A DNA stretch of 64,000 nt from CAYMCQ01 sp964389025 (GTDB lineage Bacteria; Verrucomicrobiota; Verrucomicrobiia; Limisphaerales; CAYMCQ01), in NCBI GenBank assembly GCA_964389025.1, contig CAYMCQ010000010.1, forward strand, positions 13,509 to 77,508, given 5' to 3'. This document shows positions 1 to 8,880 of this stretch, one piece after another. The position numbers were made by a program, and so were the translations under genes. Below the pieces are notes generated by a model that did no database searches, was not told where the DNA came from, and saw only the letters and a list, made by a program, of their open reading frames with translations. Numbering within the stretch: the first letter of the stretch is position 1; every line of letters begins with the position of its first letter.

Positions 1-452
1 GCCCGGAACTCACGGCGAAAGTTTACCGGCAAAATCCTTTGTTGCCGGAAGGAAGCAAATTTTACGACCTTGTCGCCTACTCGGGCGACCTCGTGAAGAA
101 GGACGAGGATGGTTTCATTTACTACGTCGGGCGGCGCGACCACCAGATCAAGACGTGCGGCTACCGCGTTTCGCCGACGGAGGTCGAGGCGTTGATCATG
201 GAATGTCGCGGCGTGTCGGAGGTCGTTGTCTTCGGCCTCGAAGACCCGGCGATGGGACAACGCATCCGCGCGGTCGTGAGCGTGGCCAACGGCATCGGCA
301 CGCAGGAGATTTTGAACCACTGCCGCGCGCAGGCGCCGTATTATCTTGTGCCGAAGGAAGTGTTCATCGTTTCCGAATTTCTCCGGACGGCCAACGGCAA
401 GATTGACCGGCCGAAAATGATCGAGCGTTCCAAAGCGGAACACGGCCAGTGA
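1..452 (+). CDS. AMP-forming acyl-CoA/acyl-ACP ligase, C-terminal part (5' end outside window)
   Basis: The reading frame is open from the left edge (codons begin at base 3), so only the C-terminal ~150 residues of an ANL-superfamily adenylating enzyme are present. Visible are the A7-like SGDL, the hinge/A8 region GRRDHQIKTCGYRVSPTEVE and the A10 catalytic lysine in TANGKIDR. Such ligases adenylate a carboxylic acid and load it on a CoA or carrier-protein thiol. The ACP gene follows 13 bp downstream and a PLP decarboxylase follows that, the same triad as in exosortase-A-associated polysaccharide loci (TIGR03098/TIGR03099-type). I infer that it loads the ACP at 466. The substrate cannot be read from this fragment. 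Confidence 0.9.
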   Translation, partial: PELTAKVYRQNPLLPEGSKFYDLVAYSGDLVKKDEDGFIYYVGRRDHQIKTCGYRVSPTEVEALIMECRGVSEVVVFGLEDPAMGQRIRAVVSVANGIGTQEILNHCRAQAPYYLVPKEVFIVSEFLRTANGKIDRPKMIERSKAEHGQ

Positions 453-465
453 CGGAAATCAAAAC

Positions 466-714
466 ATGAAACTGACGCCCGAAAAATTGTTCGCCTATCT
501 CAAAGACAAAGGTCTGGACGCCAGCGCCGTCAAACCGGACACCGCGCTCTTCACTTCCAACCTGCTGGACTCCATCAGCCTCGTTGACCTCATCCTGTTC
601 GTCGAAACGGAGATGGGCACGCGGATCAACCCCGACGACGTGCGGATCGAGAACTTCGATTCCATCGCGCAGATCATGCAGTTCGCGTCGCGACAGGGAG
701 GAGTGGCGGCTTGA
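466..714 (+). CDS. acyl carrier protein (ACP 1)
   Basis: This 82-residue acidic helical protein has the phosphopantetheine attachment motif LLDSISLVDL, with Ser36 as the predicted 4'-phosphopantetheine site. It sits between an AMP ligase and a PLP decarboxylase and overlaps the latter by 4 bp (TTGA), so the two are probably translationally coupled. By analogy with BtrI of butirosin biosynthesis it would carry an amino acid while the decarboxylase acts on it; that role is inferred. It is one of three ACPs in this locus. It is clearly separate from a fatty-acid AcpP because no fab genes are nearby. Confidence 0.9.
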   Translation: MKLTPEKLFAYLKDKGLDASAVKPDTALFTSNLLDSISLVDLILFVETEMGTRINPDDVRIENFDSIAQIMQFASRQGGVAA

Positions 715-1985
715 AAGACCGTCTGGCCAGCATCGCCGACGAGTTCGGGACGCCCTGCTACGTCTATGACATGGACGCGGTGAAACGCCGCGCCGACGAC
801 ATCAAAAAAACTTTCGCGCGACATTTCAAACTCAGCTACGCAGCCAAAGCCAACCCGAACACAGCGGTGCTGCGGCGCATTGACGGAGTGGCTGAGTTGC
901 TCGACATCTCGTCGGGCGGCGAACTGGCGCGGGCGCTCAAAGCGCAATGGGCTTCCGAAAAAATCAGCTTCACCGGCCCCGCCAAAACAGACGCCGAACT
1001 CCGCGCGGCAGTCGAGGCACACATCGGCTTTGTGGTGCTTGAGTCGGTGAACGAGGCGCAGCGACTTTCAGCGATTGCCGCCGCCGCCGGAGTGATCCAG
1101 CCGGTCATGCTTCGCATTGCGCCCACCAAGATGCCCGCTGGTTTTGGCGTCACGATGTCCGGACGCGCCACGCCATTCGGCATTGATGAGGAGGAAAGCG
1201 AGGCGGCGCTCCGTGAAATTCTCAAACTTGAAAATGTTTCGGTGAACGGATTTCACATCTACTCGGGAACGCAATGTCTCAAAGCCGAGGCCATCGCCGA
1301 GAATCACGAGAACTGCATCGCCATTTTCAAGCATTTGTCCGAGACGTTCGACATCACGCCCGAGATGCTCGTCTTCGGCGGCGGAATCGGGATTCCGTAT
1401 CACGAAGGCGACGCGCCGGTGGACCTCGCGTCCGTCGCCGCGCGGCTCAACCCCGCCCTGAGCGCGCTCCGGCAGGCGAAGCGTTTCAGCAAAACCGTTT
1501 TCGCGCTCGAACTCGGACGCTATCTCGTCGGCGAGGCCGGTTTTTATCTGACGCGCATCATCAACATCAAACATTCCCGTGGCGAGGCGATCTGTCTTTG
1601 CGACGGTGGCATGAACCAGCACCTCGCGGCGTCCGGCCATCTTGGCAGCGTCATTCCGCGCAATTACCGCATGTTCAAGGCCGGCACTGAAAACACTACG
1701 GCGGAAAAAAACTGTCCGTCCTACGAAGTGGCCGGGCCGCTTTGCACCACGATTGACCGGCTCGGGCGCAAGGTGAAACTGCCGTCGCTCAAGATCGGCG
1801 ACGTCATCGCCATCGAGTGCAGCGGCGCTTACGGACTCACAGCCAGCCCGGTGCATTTCATCAGCCACGAACTGCCGAAGGAGATTCTGGCCGAGACCGT
1901 CGGCGGGAAATTCAGCGTGGAAGACATAAGCGATGAAACTTTGTTGGCCGCCGACCAATCCAACCATCGAAAGGCCGTTCTGTGA
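711..1985 (+). CDS. PLP-dependent (fold III) decarboxylase, exosortase-A-associated/BtrK type
   Basis: This 424-residue alanine-racemase-fold decarboxylase belongs with diaminopimelate/ornithine decarboxylases. Lys46 in SYAAKANPN is the predicted Schiff-base lysine. GGGIGIPYHEGD is the phosphate-binding glycine stretch, and DGGMNQHLAASGHLG is very close to the signature of the exosortase-A-associated family (TIGR03099). The start is TTG at 711, supported by AGGGAGGAG about 9 bp upstream and by overlap with the ACP stop. Family members such as BtrK decarboxylate an amino acid held on an ACP, giving an amine-bearing acyl thioester; applying that here is inference. It is the third gene of a tightly coupled run. 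Confidence 0.88.
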   Translation: MKDRLASIADEFGTPCYVYDMDAVKRRADDIKKTFARHFKLSYAAKANPNTAVLRRIDGVAELLDISSGGELARALKAQWASEKISFTGPAKTDAELRAAVEAHIGFVVLESVNEAQRLSAIAAAAGVIQPVMLRIAPTKMPAGFGVTMSGRATPFGIDEEESEAALREILKLENVSVNGFHIYSGTQCLKAEAIAENHENCIAIFKHLSETFDITPEMLVFGGGIGIPYHEGDAPVDLASVAARLNPALSALRQAKRFSKTVFALELGRYLVGEAGFYLTRIINIKHSRGEAICLCDGGMNQHLAASGHLGSVIPRNYRMFKAGTENTTAEKNCPSYEVAGPLCTTIDRLGRKVKLPSLKIGDVIAIECSGAYGLTASPVHFISHELPKEILAETVGGKFSVEDISDETLLAADQSNHRKAVL

Positions 1986-2848
1986 GAGGACGACAAACGA
2001 GCGGCCACGGCGGCAGACCGGTCGGGGAAAATCTCGAATCGGCAACTCCGCACGACGAGCAAAAATTTTTCCAAAGTTTCTACAAGGCCAACACTCGTGG
2101 CGCGGCGAACGACCGCACCACAATCGGTCCCGTCTCGGACATCGAGTGCCGTTTCCACTACAACGCGGTCGAGAACGCGATCATCAGGGCGGTCGTCCGG
2201 CGCGAACCGCCGCCGGAGCCGCAGGCGGTCGAAGCGTTTCGGATGCTGCGGGCGCGGCAGGGCTTGCGGCTGTTGGATGTCGGCTCCGGCGCGGGACATT
2301 GGGTGGATTTTTTCCGCGAAGTGCTTTTGGTGCGCCACGTCATCGCCACGGAGATCAACGAGCAGATGGCGAAACATCTTGAAGCGAAATATGCGGGCAA
2401 TCCCGATGTGACTGTCCTGTGCGAGGATATTGTGGTGGAGACGTTTGTCGCGCGCGTGCTGGAGTTGGGCGCGGTTGATTACGTCAGCGCCATCGGCGTC
2501 ATGTTTCACATCGTTGACGATGAGCGATGGCGGCGCGCGTTGCTCCATCTCTCACAGGTGCTGAAACCGGGCGGTCTGGCATTCTTCGGCGGTGATTTCG
2601 GCAGCAGCACCCGCAACGTGCAGTTCCATGCATCGGACGAGTTCAGTTCCTGGAAAGAATTCAAGACCGCGGGCAACGAAGGCGCGATGAAGGTCAACAA
2701 ACGCGTCCGCTCGCTCAAAGATTGGATCGCCGCCTGCCGCGAAGCCGGGCTGGAGGTGGTTGACCTCGTCCGCGCCGAGCACGATCCGGCGATCACGACG
2801 CCGGAAAATGACGTGCTCGTTGTCGAGCGCAGTGGTAAAACCGCATGA
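1982..2848 (+). CDS. class I SAM-dependent methyltransferase
   Basis: This 288-residue protein has Rossmann methyltransferase motif I at about residues 93-103 (LLDVGSGAGHW), followed by an acidic ribose-binding residue (ATEINEQ) and a motif II/III region around SAIGVMFHI. The GTG start overlaps the preceding stop (GTGA), and its own stop overlaps the next gene (ATGA), so it belongs to the ACP/decarboxylase operon. The product may methylate the acyl group or a sugar; the acceptor is not evident. The N-terminal ~25 residues are low in conservation signal, so a slightly later start is possible. Confidence 0.85.
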   Translation: MRGRQTSGHGGRPVGENLESATPHDEQKFFQSFYKANTRGAANDRTTIGPVSDIECRFHYNAVENAIIRAVVRREPPPEPQAVEAFRMLRARQGLRLLDVGSGAGHWVDFFREVLLVRHVIATEINEQMAKHLEAKYAGNPDVTVLCEDIVVETFVARVLELGAVDYVSAIGVMFHIVDDERWRRALLHLSQVLKPGGLAFFGGDFGSSTRNVQFHASDEFSSWKEFKTAGNEGAMKVNKRVRSLKDWIAACREAGLEVVDLVRAEHDPAITTPENDVLVVERSGKTA

Positions 2849-3777
2849 TGACTGACGCCAAACACGACGGGATCATCGTTCTCGGCGCGCCGAGGTCGGG
2901 CACCACGTTGTTGCGCCGCATCTTGAACGCGCATCCGGACATCGCGTGTCCCGGCGAGACCAACGTCTTCGCGGGCTGCGCGCGGTTTTTGCGGAGCGAG
3001 ACCGTGGCGGAAGGCGTGGACATCGGCGTGCTGTCCGGGCTGGGATTCGCCGGTTTCGATGAGCAGCAAGTTTTGAAATCGTTGCGCGAGTTCGCCTTCA
3101 GCTTCCATCGTGAACACGCAAAGCAGCAGGGCAAATCCCGCTGGGCGTCCAAGACCGCCTTCGATCTTTTTCACTTGGACGCCATCGAGAAACTTTGCGG
3201 CGACCATGCCTATTTCATCTGCATCCAGCGGCACGGACTCGACGTGGCGTGCAGCATCAAGGAACTTTGCGACACGAATGGGACTTACCTCGAGGAACTG
3301 CATCAATACATCATCCGCCATCCGCGTCCGCTCGAAGCGTTCTGCCACGTCTGGGTTGACCTGAACCGCGCGCTGAACGCCTTTGTCAAACGCCGCCCGG
3401 ACAACGCGCTGTTGATCTGTTACGAAGACCTCACCGCCGACCCGCAAGCCGTCATGCGCCGGGTCGCGGACTTCGTCAAGGTGGATTGGAACGCCGACTG
3501 GGTTGGCAAGGCCATGCAGAGCGCGAAGGGCGTCGGCCTCGGCGATTGGAAGACCTACACGAAGGACAAAATTGATTCGGAAGGCGTGGGGCGCTGGCGC
3601 AAACTTTCCGACCATACCGTCAGCATGATGGGAAAAATCTGCAACCCGATGCTCGAAGCCTGTGGCTACGACCGCGTCAAAATCGCCGACGACCGCTCAA
3701 CCGAGGAAGGCCGCCGCCGTTACGAACTTGGTTTGCAGATCAAGACGAGCATGGGCGCCAAAGCCAAAAAAGATTGA
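2845..3777 (+). CDS. sulfotransferase family protein
   Basis: This 310-residue protein opens with GAPRSGTTLL (residues 14-23), the 5'-phosphosulfate-binding loop of PAPS-dependent sulfotransferases. The 3'-phosphate-binding region is probably IQRHGLDVACS near residue 130. A later YEDLTADPQAVMRRVADF segment is typical of the family. It overlaps the methyltransferase by 4 bp and the next GNAT gene follows closely. In a glycan locus it probably sulfates a sugar or lipid carrier at the cytoplasmic face before export. No PAPS-synthesis genes are in the window. Confidence 0.88.
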   Translation: MMTDAKHDGIIVLGAPRSGTTLLRRILNAHPDIACPGETNVFAGCARFLRSETVAEGVDIGVLSGLGFAGFDEQQVLKSLREFAFSFHREHAKQQGKSRWASKTAFDLFHLDAIEKLCGDHAYFICIQRHGLDVACSIKELCDTNGTYLEELHQYIIRHPRPLEAFCHVWVDLNRALNAFVKRRPDNALLICYEDLTADPQAVMRRVADFVKVDWNADWVGKAMQSAKGVGLGDWKTYTKDKIDSEGVGRWRKLSDHTVSMMGKICNPMLEACGYDRVKIADDRSTEEGRRRYELGLQIKTSMGAKAKKD

Positions 3778-3835
3778 TGCGGTTAAACCCGAAGCCTTCC
3801 TTGAAGCGCCTTCCGAAAATGATTTGAAGGAAACG

Positions 3836-4918
3836 ATGCCGGAACTTTCCACAGTGCGCACGGGTGATTACGAGGAACTGGCGTCGTTCCTCGCCAATTT
3901 TCCCGGGCAGGAAAAGCACAGCCCGCACTGGTGGCTGTCACGGCTCCGCGCGTGGTGGGATTTGAACCCGGCCTTCGCCGGTTCGTTCTCCAGAGGCTGG
4001 CTGCTGCGCGACAAGTCGCGCATCGTTGGGTTTTTTGGCGCGATACCGTGGAAGATGCAGTTGTCCGGCAAGGAATCCATCGCCTTCGGCGGCACCACCT
4101 GGCGGATGCTGCCGGAGTTTCGCGGCATGGGTATGGCGCTCAAGAGCCGCCAGATGGACGAGCACAAGGAAGTGCTGCACATGTCCGTCAACACACGGCG
4201 CGAGATCATCCCGCTGGTGAAGTTGCTGCGGTATCAGGAAATTGACCGTGGCGCGGGCGCGGATAAACAAAGCCTGCTCGTCGTGGATTTCAAAAAAGTT
4301 CTGCGCGGCAAATTCGGCAACGGCGCTGCGGACGCCATCGCCACGAAAATCTTCGCGCCGTGCGCCGCCGCTCTTCAAAGCCTGCGCACCCGCCACCTCA
4401 GACAATCCACCGGCCTGACTGTGAAAGAACTTTCCCGCGCCGACGAATCTTTTGACCGCCTGTGGGAACGGACGCGCGCGCGCTTTGTGAACACCAATGT
4501 CCGCACCGCCGCCACGGTCAACTGGTATTGTTTCTCCATCGAGGCGTTCCGAAAAAAACTGCTGGGCTGCTACGACGGCGACAGGCTTGTCGGCTACATG
4601 ATCCTGCTGCGCGAGGAGAGTCCCGCGATGCGGGCATTCGAATGTGTTGACCTGTGGATGGACGCCGAAGCAGACGAGGAAAAAATTCTGGCCGCGCTCG
4701 TCGCGAAGGCGGAGCAATGTGCCCGCGAAAACGGATTTGACCGCGTCGTGTTCCCGCATTTCAACCAGCACACCGCCGCGCTTTACGCGAGGCTGGGGTT
4801 GCTGGCCCGTCCCGCGTGGAAGCGCAACGAATATTTCAAAGCGCCGCCTCACATCGCCGGCAACATCACCTCCGCGAATTCCTACTTCGTCGGCGCACAA
4901 GGAGACTTCGGCGTGTGA
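3836..4918 (+). CDS. GNAT-like N-acyltransferase (paralogue 1)
   Basis: The start chosen is ATG 3836, preceded by GAAGG at a good distance; the same frame extends upstream into the sulfotransferase gene. The 360-residue protein has an N-terminal GNAT core (SRIVGFFGAIPW, then FGGTTWRMLPEFRG) and a second GNAT-like half ending in ALYARLGLLARP, the size of a double-GNAT transferase. It aligns by eye with the proteins at 7766 and 26877, sharing an FLANF..W..W.LNPAF block, an IVGF/YLG strand and, with the 7766 protein, a terminal A.GD[FY]G. I infer transfer of an ACP-bound acyl group to an amino sugar. The acceptor is unknown. Confidence 0.75.
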   Translation: MPELSTVRTGDYEELASFLANFPGQEKHSPHWWLSRLRAWWDLNPAFAGSFSRGWLLRDKSRIVGFFGAIPWKMQLSGKESIAFGGTTWRMLPEFRGMGMALKSRQMDEHKEVLHMSVNTRREIIPLVKLLRYQEIDRGAGADKQSLLVVDFKKVLRGKFGNGAADAIATKIFAPCAAALQSLRTRHLRQSTGLTVKELSRADESFDRLWERTRARFVNTNVRTAATVNWYCFSIEAFRKKLLGCYDGDRLVGYMILLREESPAMRAFECVDLWMDAEADEEKILAALVAKAEQCARENGFDRVVFPHFNQHTAALYARLGLLARPAWKRNEYFKAPPHIAGNITSANSYFVGAQGDFGV

Positions 4919-5758
4919 TTAGGGAGTTTGTCCTTCAATCGCTTGTATCGCCTGAATCATCGCTGGACGTATTCTGACCACAGGATCATTTGTCGAAGCT
5001 TGGCGCAGGGCGGGCAAGGCTGGGTGGGCGTTTGTGCCGAATTTGGCCAAGGCACGCGCCGCAGCCGTGCGGGAATATGGATTTTCGTCTTGCTCTAAGC
5101 ACTTGATGAGCGCGGGAACGGTTTTCTCAGGCGCTTTTCCGATAGCGCCTAACGCGTTTGCAGAAAATGCTCTTAGGTTGCGTGAACCGTTGGTATCTGG
5201 CGACCTGTCGTTAAGAGTTTGGAGCAACACGGGCACTGCCATCTCGGCGTTGGTAGCAACTGAGTAAAGGTTGTTGGCCGCAGCGCAACTGACATGATGG
5301 TCCTTATTCGTCAGTGCTTTGACGAGTGCCACAGAAGCTATTTGGGGATCAATTTGAATCAAACTATGGGCCGCGCTGTCGGGGAGTAGTCCGTCGTTGA
5401 GTAACTTCATCAGTTCCGGAATCGCGGGTTTGGCAGTTGAACCAAGTGTTTTAAAAGCCGACCGAACATTCATCATGCGATCCACCATAGCTGGCGTGTT
5501 ATAAAAATTCGTCCTGTCGGTCCTCTGAGCTTGACCCAATACCCGCAGTTCTCTCAACAGGAACGGAAGCGAATTCGTCCCGATTTGCCGCACAGCCTCT
5601 TCAGCTTGGTCGCGGACTTCTTGCGATTGCTTGAATCCCAATTGAGCCACCCAGACGCTCACAGACTTTCCATTGTAAGACGGATCTTCCGCAGCAAAGC
5701 CTACTTTCAAATCAAAGAGGCCGATTGCCACCAGGATAATTGGAAATAAAACCTTCAT
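4919..5758 (-). CDS. secreted HEAT-repeat protein
   Basis: This 279-residue protein has an N-terminal Sec signal (hydrophobic VLFPIILVAIGLF, likely cut after about residue 23), then several HEAT/PBS-lyase-like helical repeats. Examples are KPAIPELMKLLNDG, VPVLLQTLND and VPALIKCLEQDENPYSRTAA. Such repeats are protein-binding scaffolds; no catalytic residues are seen. The gene abuts the GNAT stop tail to tail and runs opposite to the surrounding glycan genes. Its DNA looks A+T-richer than its neighbours, so it may be an insertion in the cluster. Many similar signal-bearing HEAT proteins are found in Verrucomicrobiota; the function is unknown. Confidence 0.8.
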   Translation of the reverse strand: MKVLFPIILVAIGLFDLKVGFAAEDPSYNGKSVSVWVAQLGFKQSQEVRDQAEEAVRQIGTNSLPFLLRELRVLGQAQRTDRTNFYNTPAMVDRMMNVRSAFKTLGSTAKPAIPELMKLLNDGLLPDSAAHSLIQIDPQIASVALVKALTNKDHHVSCAAANNLYSVATNAEMAVPVLLQTLNDRSPDTNGSRNLRAFSANALGAIGKAPEKTVPALIKCLEQDENPYSRTAAARALAKFGTNAHPALPALRQASTNDPVVRIRPAMIQAIQAIEGQTP

Positions 5759-5886
5759 GTTTCAGTTCAAATCGATGCAAGGCTATTTGAACAAGACGGT
5801 ATCAAAGGGACGCTAGTCAAATAGACTGCGCGGCGCAAATCAAAGTTTGACTTGAGCGGCGGCAAACCAAAAAATCTCCGGATCAC

Positions 5887-7458
5887 ATGACTAGAAACGC
5901 AGAGAAAGCAATTTCCGCCACGAAGCTGCATTTCGAGACGTGGCACCTGGCCGGCCTGCTCGACGACGCAGCGGAACTGCACGGCGACCGCCCGTTCCTC
6001 GTCTCGAATTCCGACGTCCTGAATTATCGCGACGCCGCCGCGCAGACGCGCTGCATCGCCGTGTCGTTGCGCGCACACGGCGTCCAACGCGGCGACCGCG
6101 TGATGATCCTCACCGCGAACCGCCCGGAAGTCGCGCTCATCAGCTACGCCGTCGCGCGCATCGCCGCCATCTTCGTCGTCATCAACAACGCCATCAAACC
6201 CTACGGCCTCCAGCAAATCCTCGAGCAATGCGACCCAAAACTCGTTGTCCTCGACGACACGACCGTGCCGCTCGCCGCAGAGATCAAGTCTGCAAAAAAA
6301 ATTTTTGTCGGCGGCTCCGAACCAACCGACGTGGATTTCTCCTTCGATGAACTTTTGAAATCATCCGACCCCGGCCCGCAAAAATTTCACGGCATTGACC
6401 TCGACCCTGTCTGCCTGCTGTTCACGTCCGGCTCCACGGGCAAACCTCGCGGCGTCTGCCTGAGCCACGACAACATCCGCTTCGTCGTCGCCGCGATCCA
6501 GGAGCGCCTCCAATATCGCGCCGATGACACGGTGGGAATTTTTCTTCCGCTCTCGTTCGACTACGGCCTCTACCAGATTTTTCTCGCCACGCAGGCGGGC
6601 GCGGCCGCGTTCATCGGCAAGCCGGAGAACATCGGCCCCGAGATTTTGAAAATTCTCGCCGCGCAAAAAATTTCCGTGTTGCCCGGCGTGCCGACGCTCT
6701 TCGCCGCGATGCTCAAAATGCTGGAGCGCCGCGCACAGCCATTGCCACACCTTCGCGCCGTCACCAACACCGGCGACAAATTGCCGCGCGCCTACGTGGA
6801 GCAACTGCTGAAGTTTTTTCCCGGCCTGCGCGTGTTCCTCATGTTCGGGCTGACCGAGTGTAAGCGCGTTTCCATTTTGTTGCCCGAGGAGATGGCGGCG
6901 CATCCCGGCTCGGTCGGTCGTCCGCTCGCTGGCACGGAAGTTTACGTCATTGACGAGGAAGGCCGCCGCCTGCCGCCCGGCGAAATCGGCGAGCTGGTCA
7001 TCCGCGGTCGCCACGTCGCGCTCGGCTACTGGCGCGCGGACGAAGACACGCGCCAGCGCTATCGCCACGACATCGCCACCGGCCTGCGTGAACTTTATTC
7101 CGGCGACTCGTGCAGCGTGGACGCCGACGGCTTCATTTTTTTCTACGGACGCAAGGACACGTTGCTCAAGCACCGAGGCTTCCGCATCAGCCCGCTGGAG
7201 ATCGAGGAAGCCGCGTGCGCGATTCCGGGCATCAACGAAGCCGGCGTGGTGAAAAATGAAAGCACGAACGCTCTGCACCTTTTCATTTCCGTCAAAGACC
7301 ATAGCCTCACGCCGCAAACCGTCATGGCCGAACTTCAAAAGCGCCTCGAGCCGGTGAAGATTCCCGACGTGATCCAAATCATCGCCGAGCTGCCGAAGAC
7401 CGCGAACCGCAAGATTGACCGCAAACTGCTGAAAAACCAGTTGGCCGTCCCCGCTTGA
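5887..7458 (+). CDS. AMP-forming acyl-CoA/acyl-ACP ligase (full length)
   Basis: This 523-residue ANL enzyme has the P-loop-like A3 motif FTSGSTGKPRG at about residues 180-190 and A5 MFGLTECKR. YSGDSCSVDADG is the A7 region, GRKDTLLKHRGFRISPLEIE the A8 hinge, and TANRKIDR carries the A10 lysine near residue 509. The PLSFDYGLYQIFLA segment resembles exosortase-A-associated ligases (TIGR03098). Its stop is followed by an ACP gene, so it most likely charges that ACP. It appears to be a second copy of the module-1 ligase at the left edge. Alternatively it could act on CoA. Confidence 0.9.
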   Translation: MTRNAEKAISATKLHFETWHLAGLLDDAAELHGDRPFLVSNSDVLNYRDAAAQTRCIAVSLRAHGVQRGDRVMILTANRPEVALISYAVARIAAIFVVINNAIKPYGLQQILEQCDPKLVVLDDTTVPLAAEIKSAKKIFVGGSEPTDVDFSFDELLKSSDPGPQKFHGIDLDPVCLLFTSGSTGKPRGVCLSHDNIRFVVAAIQERLQYRADDTVGIFLPLSFDYGLYQIFLATQAGAAAFIGKPENIGPEILKILAAQKISVLPGVPTLFAAMLKMLERRAQPLPHLRAVTNTGDKLPRAYVEQLLKFFPGLRVFLMFGLTECKRVSILLPEEMAAHPGSVGRPLAGTEVYVIDEEGRRLPPGEIGELVIRGRHVALGYWRADEDTRQRYRHDIATGLRELYSGDSCSVDADGFIFFYGRKDTLLKHRGFRISPLEIEEAACAIPGINEAGVVKNESTNALHLFISVKDHSLTPQTVMAELQKRLEPVKIPDVIQIIAELPKTANRKIDRKLLKNQLAVPA

Positions 7459-7505
7459 CCGAATTTTTCTGTCTTAATCCTGATCTTAATCTTAATCTTA
7501 ATCCG

Positions 7506-7769
7506 ATGGTCGAAACCGCCGATCCCATTTCAGAAAAGATTCACGCCGCGCTCCGGACACACCTGAGATTTTTGCCGAAGGAGCAGCCCATCCCCGCCAA
7601 TGAAAGCCTCGGCAAGCTCGGCCTCGATTCAATGGCCGCCGTCAATCTGCTTTTCGATCTCGAGCAGGCGCTCGACATCAAAATTCCCGATGAGCTATTG
7701 ACTGCGGAAACGTTCGAGACGGCTGCGGCGTTGGAGAAAACGGTTCGGCCACTGGTGAAAAAAATTTAA
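7506..7769 (+). CDS. acyl carrier protein (ACP 2)
   Basis: The 87-residue ACP has LGLDSMAAVNLLFDLE around Ser42, the predicted phosphopantetheine site. The frame is open from a TTG at 7455 that overlaps the ligase stop, but residues between 7455 and 7506 are encoded by a TCTTAA stutter repeat and read NLNLNLN. ATG 7506 is therefore the more credible start. It lies just after an AMP ligase and is tail to tail (4 bp overlap) with a GNAT gene on the other strand. The ligase and GNAT are its likely partners, by inference. Confidence 0.88.
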   Translation: MVETADPISEKIHAALRTHLRFLPKEQPIPANESLGKLGLDSMAAVNLLFDLEQALDIKIPDELLTAETFETAAALEKTVRPLVKKI

Positions 7770-8773
7770 CACCCGTAGTCGCCTTCAGCCATCACGCAGT
7801 GCTTCGCGATCCCGTCGAGCGATTTGGGCAGCGAGTAATAATGCCGCGCTTGATTTCTCCGGTAGAAAATTCCGAGCCGTTTCATGTCCAGAAAATTTTC
7901 CATGCCCAGGACGTTCAACATCAGGAAACTAAACTCGCCCTTGAACATGTGCGCTCTTGGGCTTCTCGAACTGACATGGCGCAACAACGCGAACAGCTCG
8001 GAGTCATCGCAGCGCGTCGTGAAATAGTCCACCACGGACAGCACGTCTTGCGCGCCATATTTGTCCGGCTGGACGATGATATACGACGCGAGCACGCCCG
8101 CTTCATCCACGCAGCCGATGAATTCCTTTGGCGGGTGGGGCGACGAGCAAAACCATTTGAGATACTCGCGCGAAATTTTTTTCTGGAGCCAGAAAGCGCC
8201 GGCGCGCGATTGCTCTATCTGAAACGGCTCTGCGAGAGTCACTATCTTCAGTGGTCGTTGCGGCAATGAAAAACGGTTCAACAACCCGATGCCGCGCAGG
8301 ATCGTCCCCTTCAATCCGCGCGCGGCGCGCAGTGGAAAAAAATAATTCCTCACGGTTTTCATCGCGCTGTATTGGAACCGGTCGAGGATCTTCGCCACCT
8401 CCTCGTTCGCCGTCGTGTCGAGCAGGATGAATTCGCGGCCCAGCGCGTGCCACTTCATGAACATCGGCAGGCTGGCGTTGCGATGTTCCTTTTCCACGCG
8501 CCACGTCGTGGCCGCGAACGCGCGGTAAGTTTTTTCGCCGTGGACATATTCAAACGGGATCAAGCCGAGGAAGCCCACGATCTTGCCGTCACACCGCAGC
8601 GCCCAGCCCTTCAACAAATCGCGCGAGCTGAACGGATTTTCATCCCACCAAAACGCCAGCCGCTGCTGCCAGAACGTTTCGCCGCGATCTTCATCCTCGA
8701 AGTTCGCCAGAAACCCGGCGAGTTCCTGCCTCGCGGGAGCGTCGCTGGTTATGTTTTCGACACTGTGCTTCAT
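7766..8773 (-). CDS. GNAT-like N-acyltransferase (paralogue 2)
   Basis: This 335-residue protein is homologous by eye to the GNAT-like protein at 3836. It shares GFLANF near the N-terminus, FWWDENPF, GKIVGFLGLIPFEYV, AATTWRVEKEHR and a C-terminal MAEGDYG. The family probably has two GNAT-fold halves; the acyl-donor pocket would be near the central VGFLG strand. It converges on ACP 2 and is divergent from a deacetylase gene. I infer that it uses ACP 2 as acyl donor and a glycan amino group as acceptor. The exact reaction is unproven. Confidence 0.72.
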   Translation of the reverse strand: MKHSVENITSDAPARQELAGFLANFEDEDRGETFWQQRLAFWWDENPFSSRDLLKGWALRCDGKIVGFLGLIPFEYVHGEKTYRAFAATTWRVEKEHRNASLPMFMKWHALGREFILLDTTANEEVAKILDRFQYSAMKTVRNYFFPLRAARGLKGTILRGIGLLNRFSLPQRPLKIVTLAEPFQIEQSRAGAFWLQKKISREYLKWFCSSPHPPKEFIGCVDEAGVLASYIIVQPDKYGAQDVLSVVDYFTTRCDDSELFALLRHVSSRSPRAHMFKGEFSFLMLNVLGMENFLDMKRLGIFYRRNQARHYYSLPKSLDGIAKHCVMAEGDYGC

Positions 8774-8808
8774 CTGGCACCAACTTTATGACACGTCCGT
8801 GGCTAACA

Positions 8809-8846
8809 GGGCAAGCCATCTCAGCGAGCTGGCTCCCGGCTTGCCC
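8809..8846. repeat. palindromic intergenic repeat
   Basis: GGGCAAGCC at 8809-8817 pairs with GGCTTGCCC at 8838-8846, with an inner AGCCA/TGGCT pairing, between the divergent GNAT and deacetylase genes. It belongs with the G+C-rich palindromes scattered through the window. Both genes are transcribed away from it, so it is not a terminator for either. Confidence 0.65.
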
Positions 8847-8880
8847 GCATCGCAGCCAAAAGCATACATTTGCCGGGCGC

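Noticed and set aside
1068..2123. Long minus-strand frame opposite the decarboxylase
   Set aside because: It is antisense to a gene with clear motifs, has no family match and reads as biased high-G+C complement.
2506..3615. 369-codon minus-strand frame
   Set aside because: It spans parts of two well-supported plus-strand genes and shows no recognisable domain.
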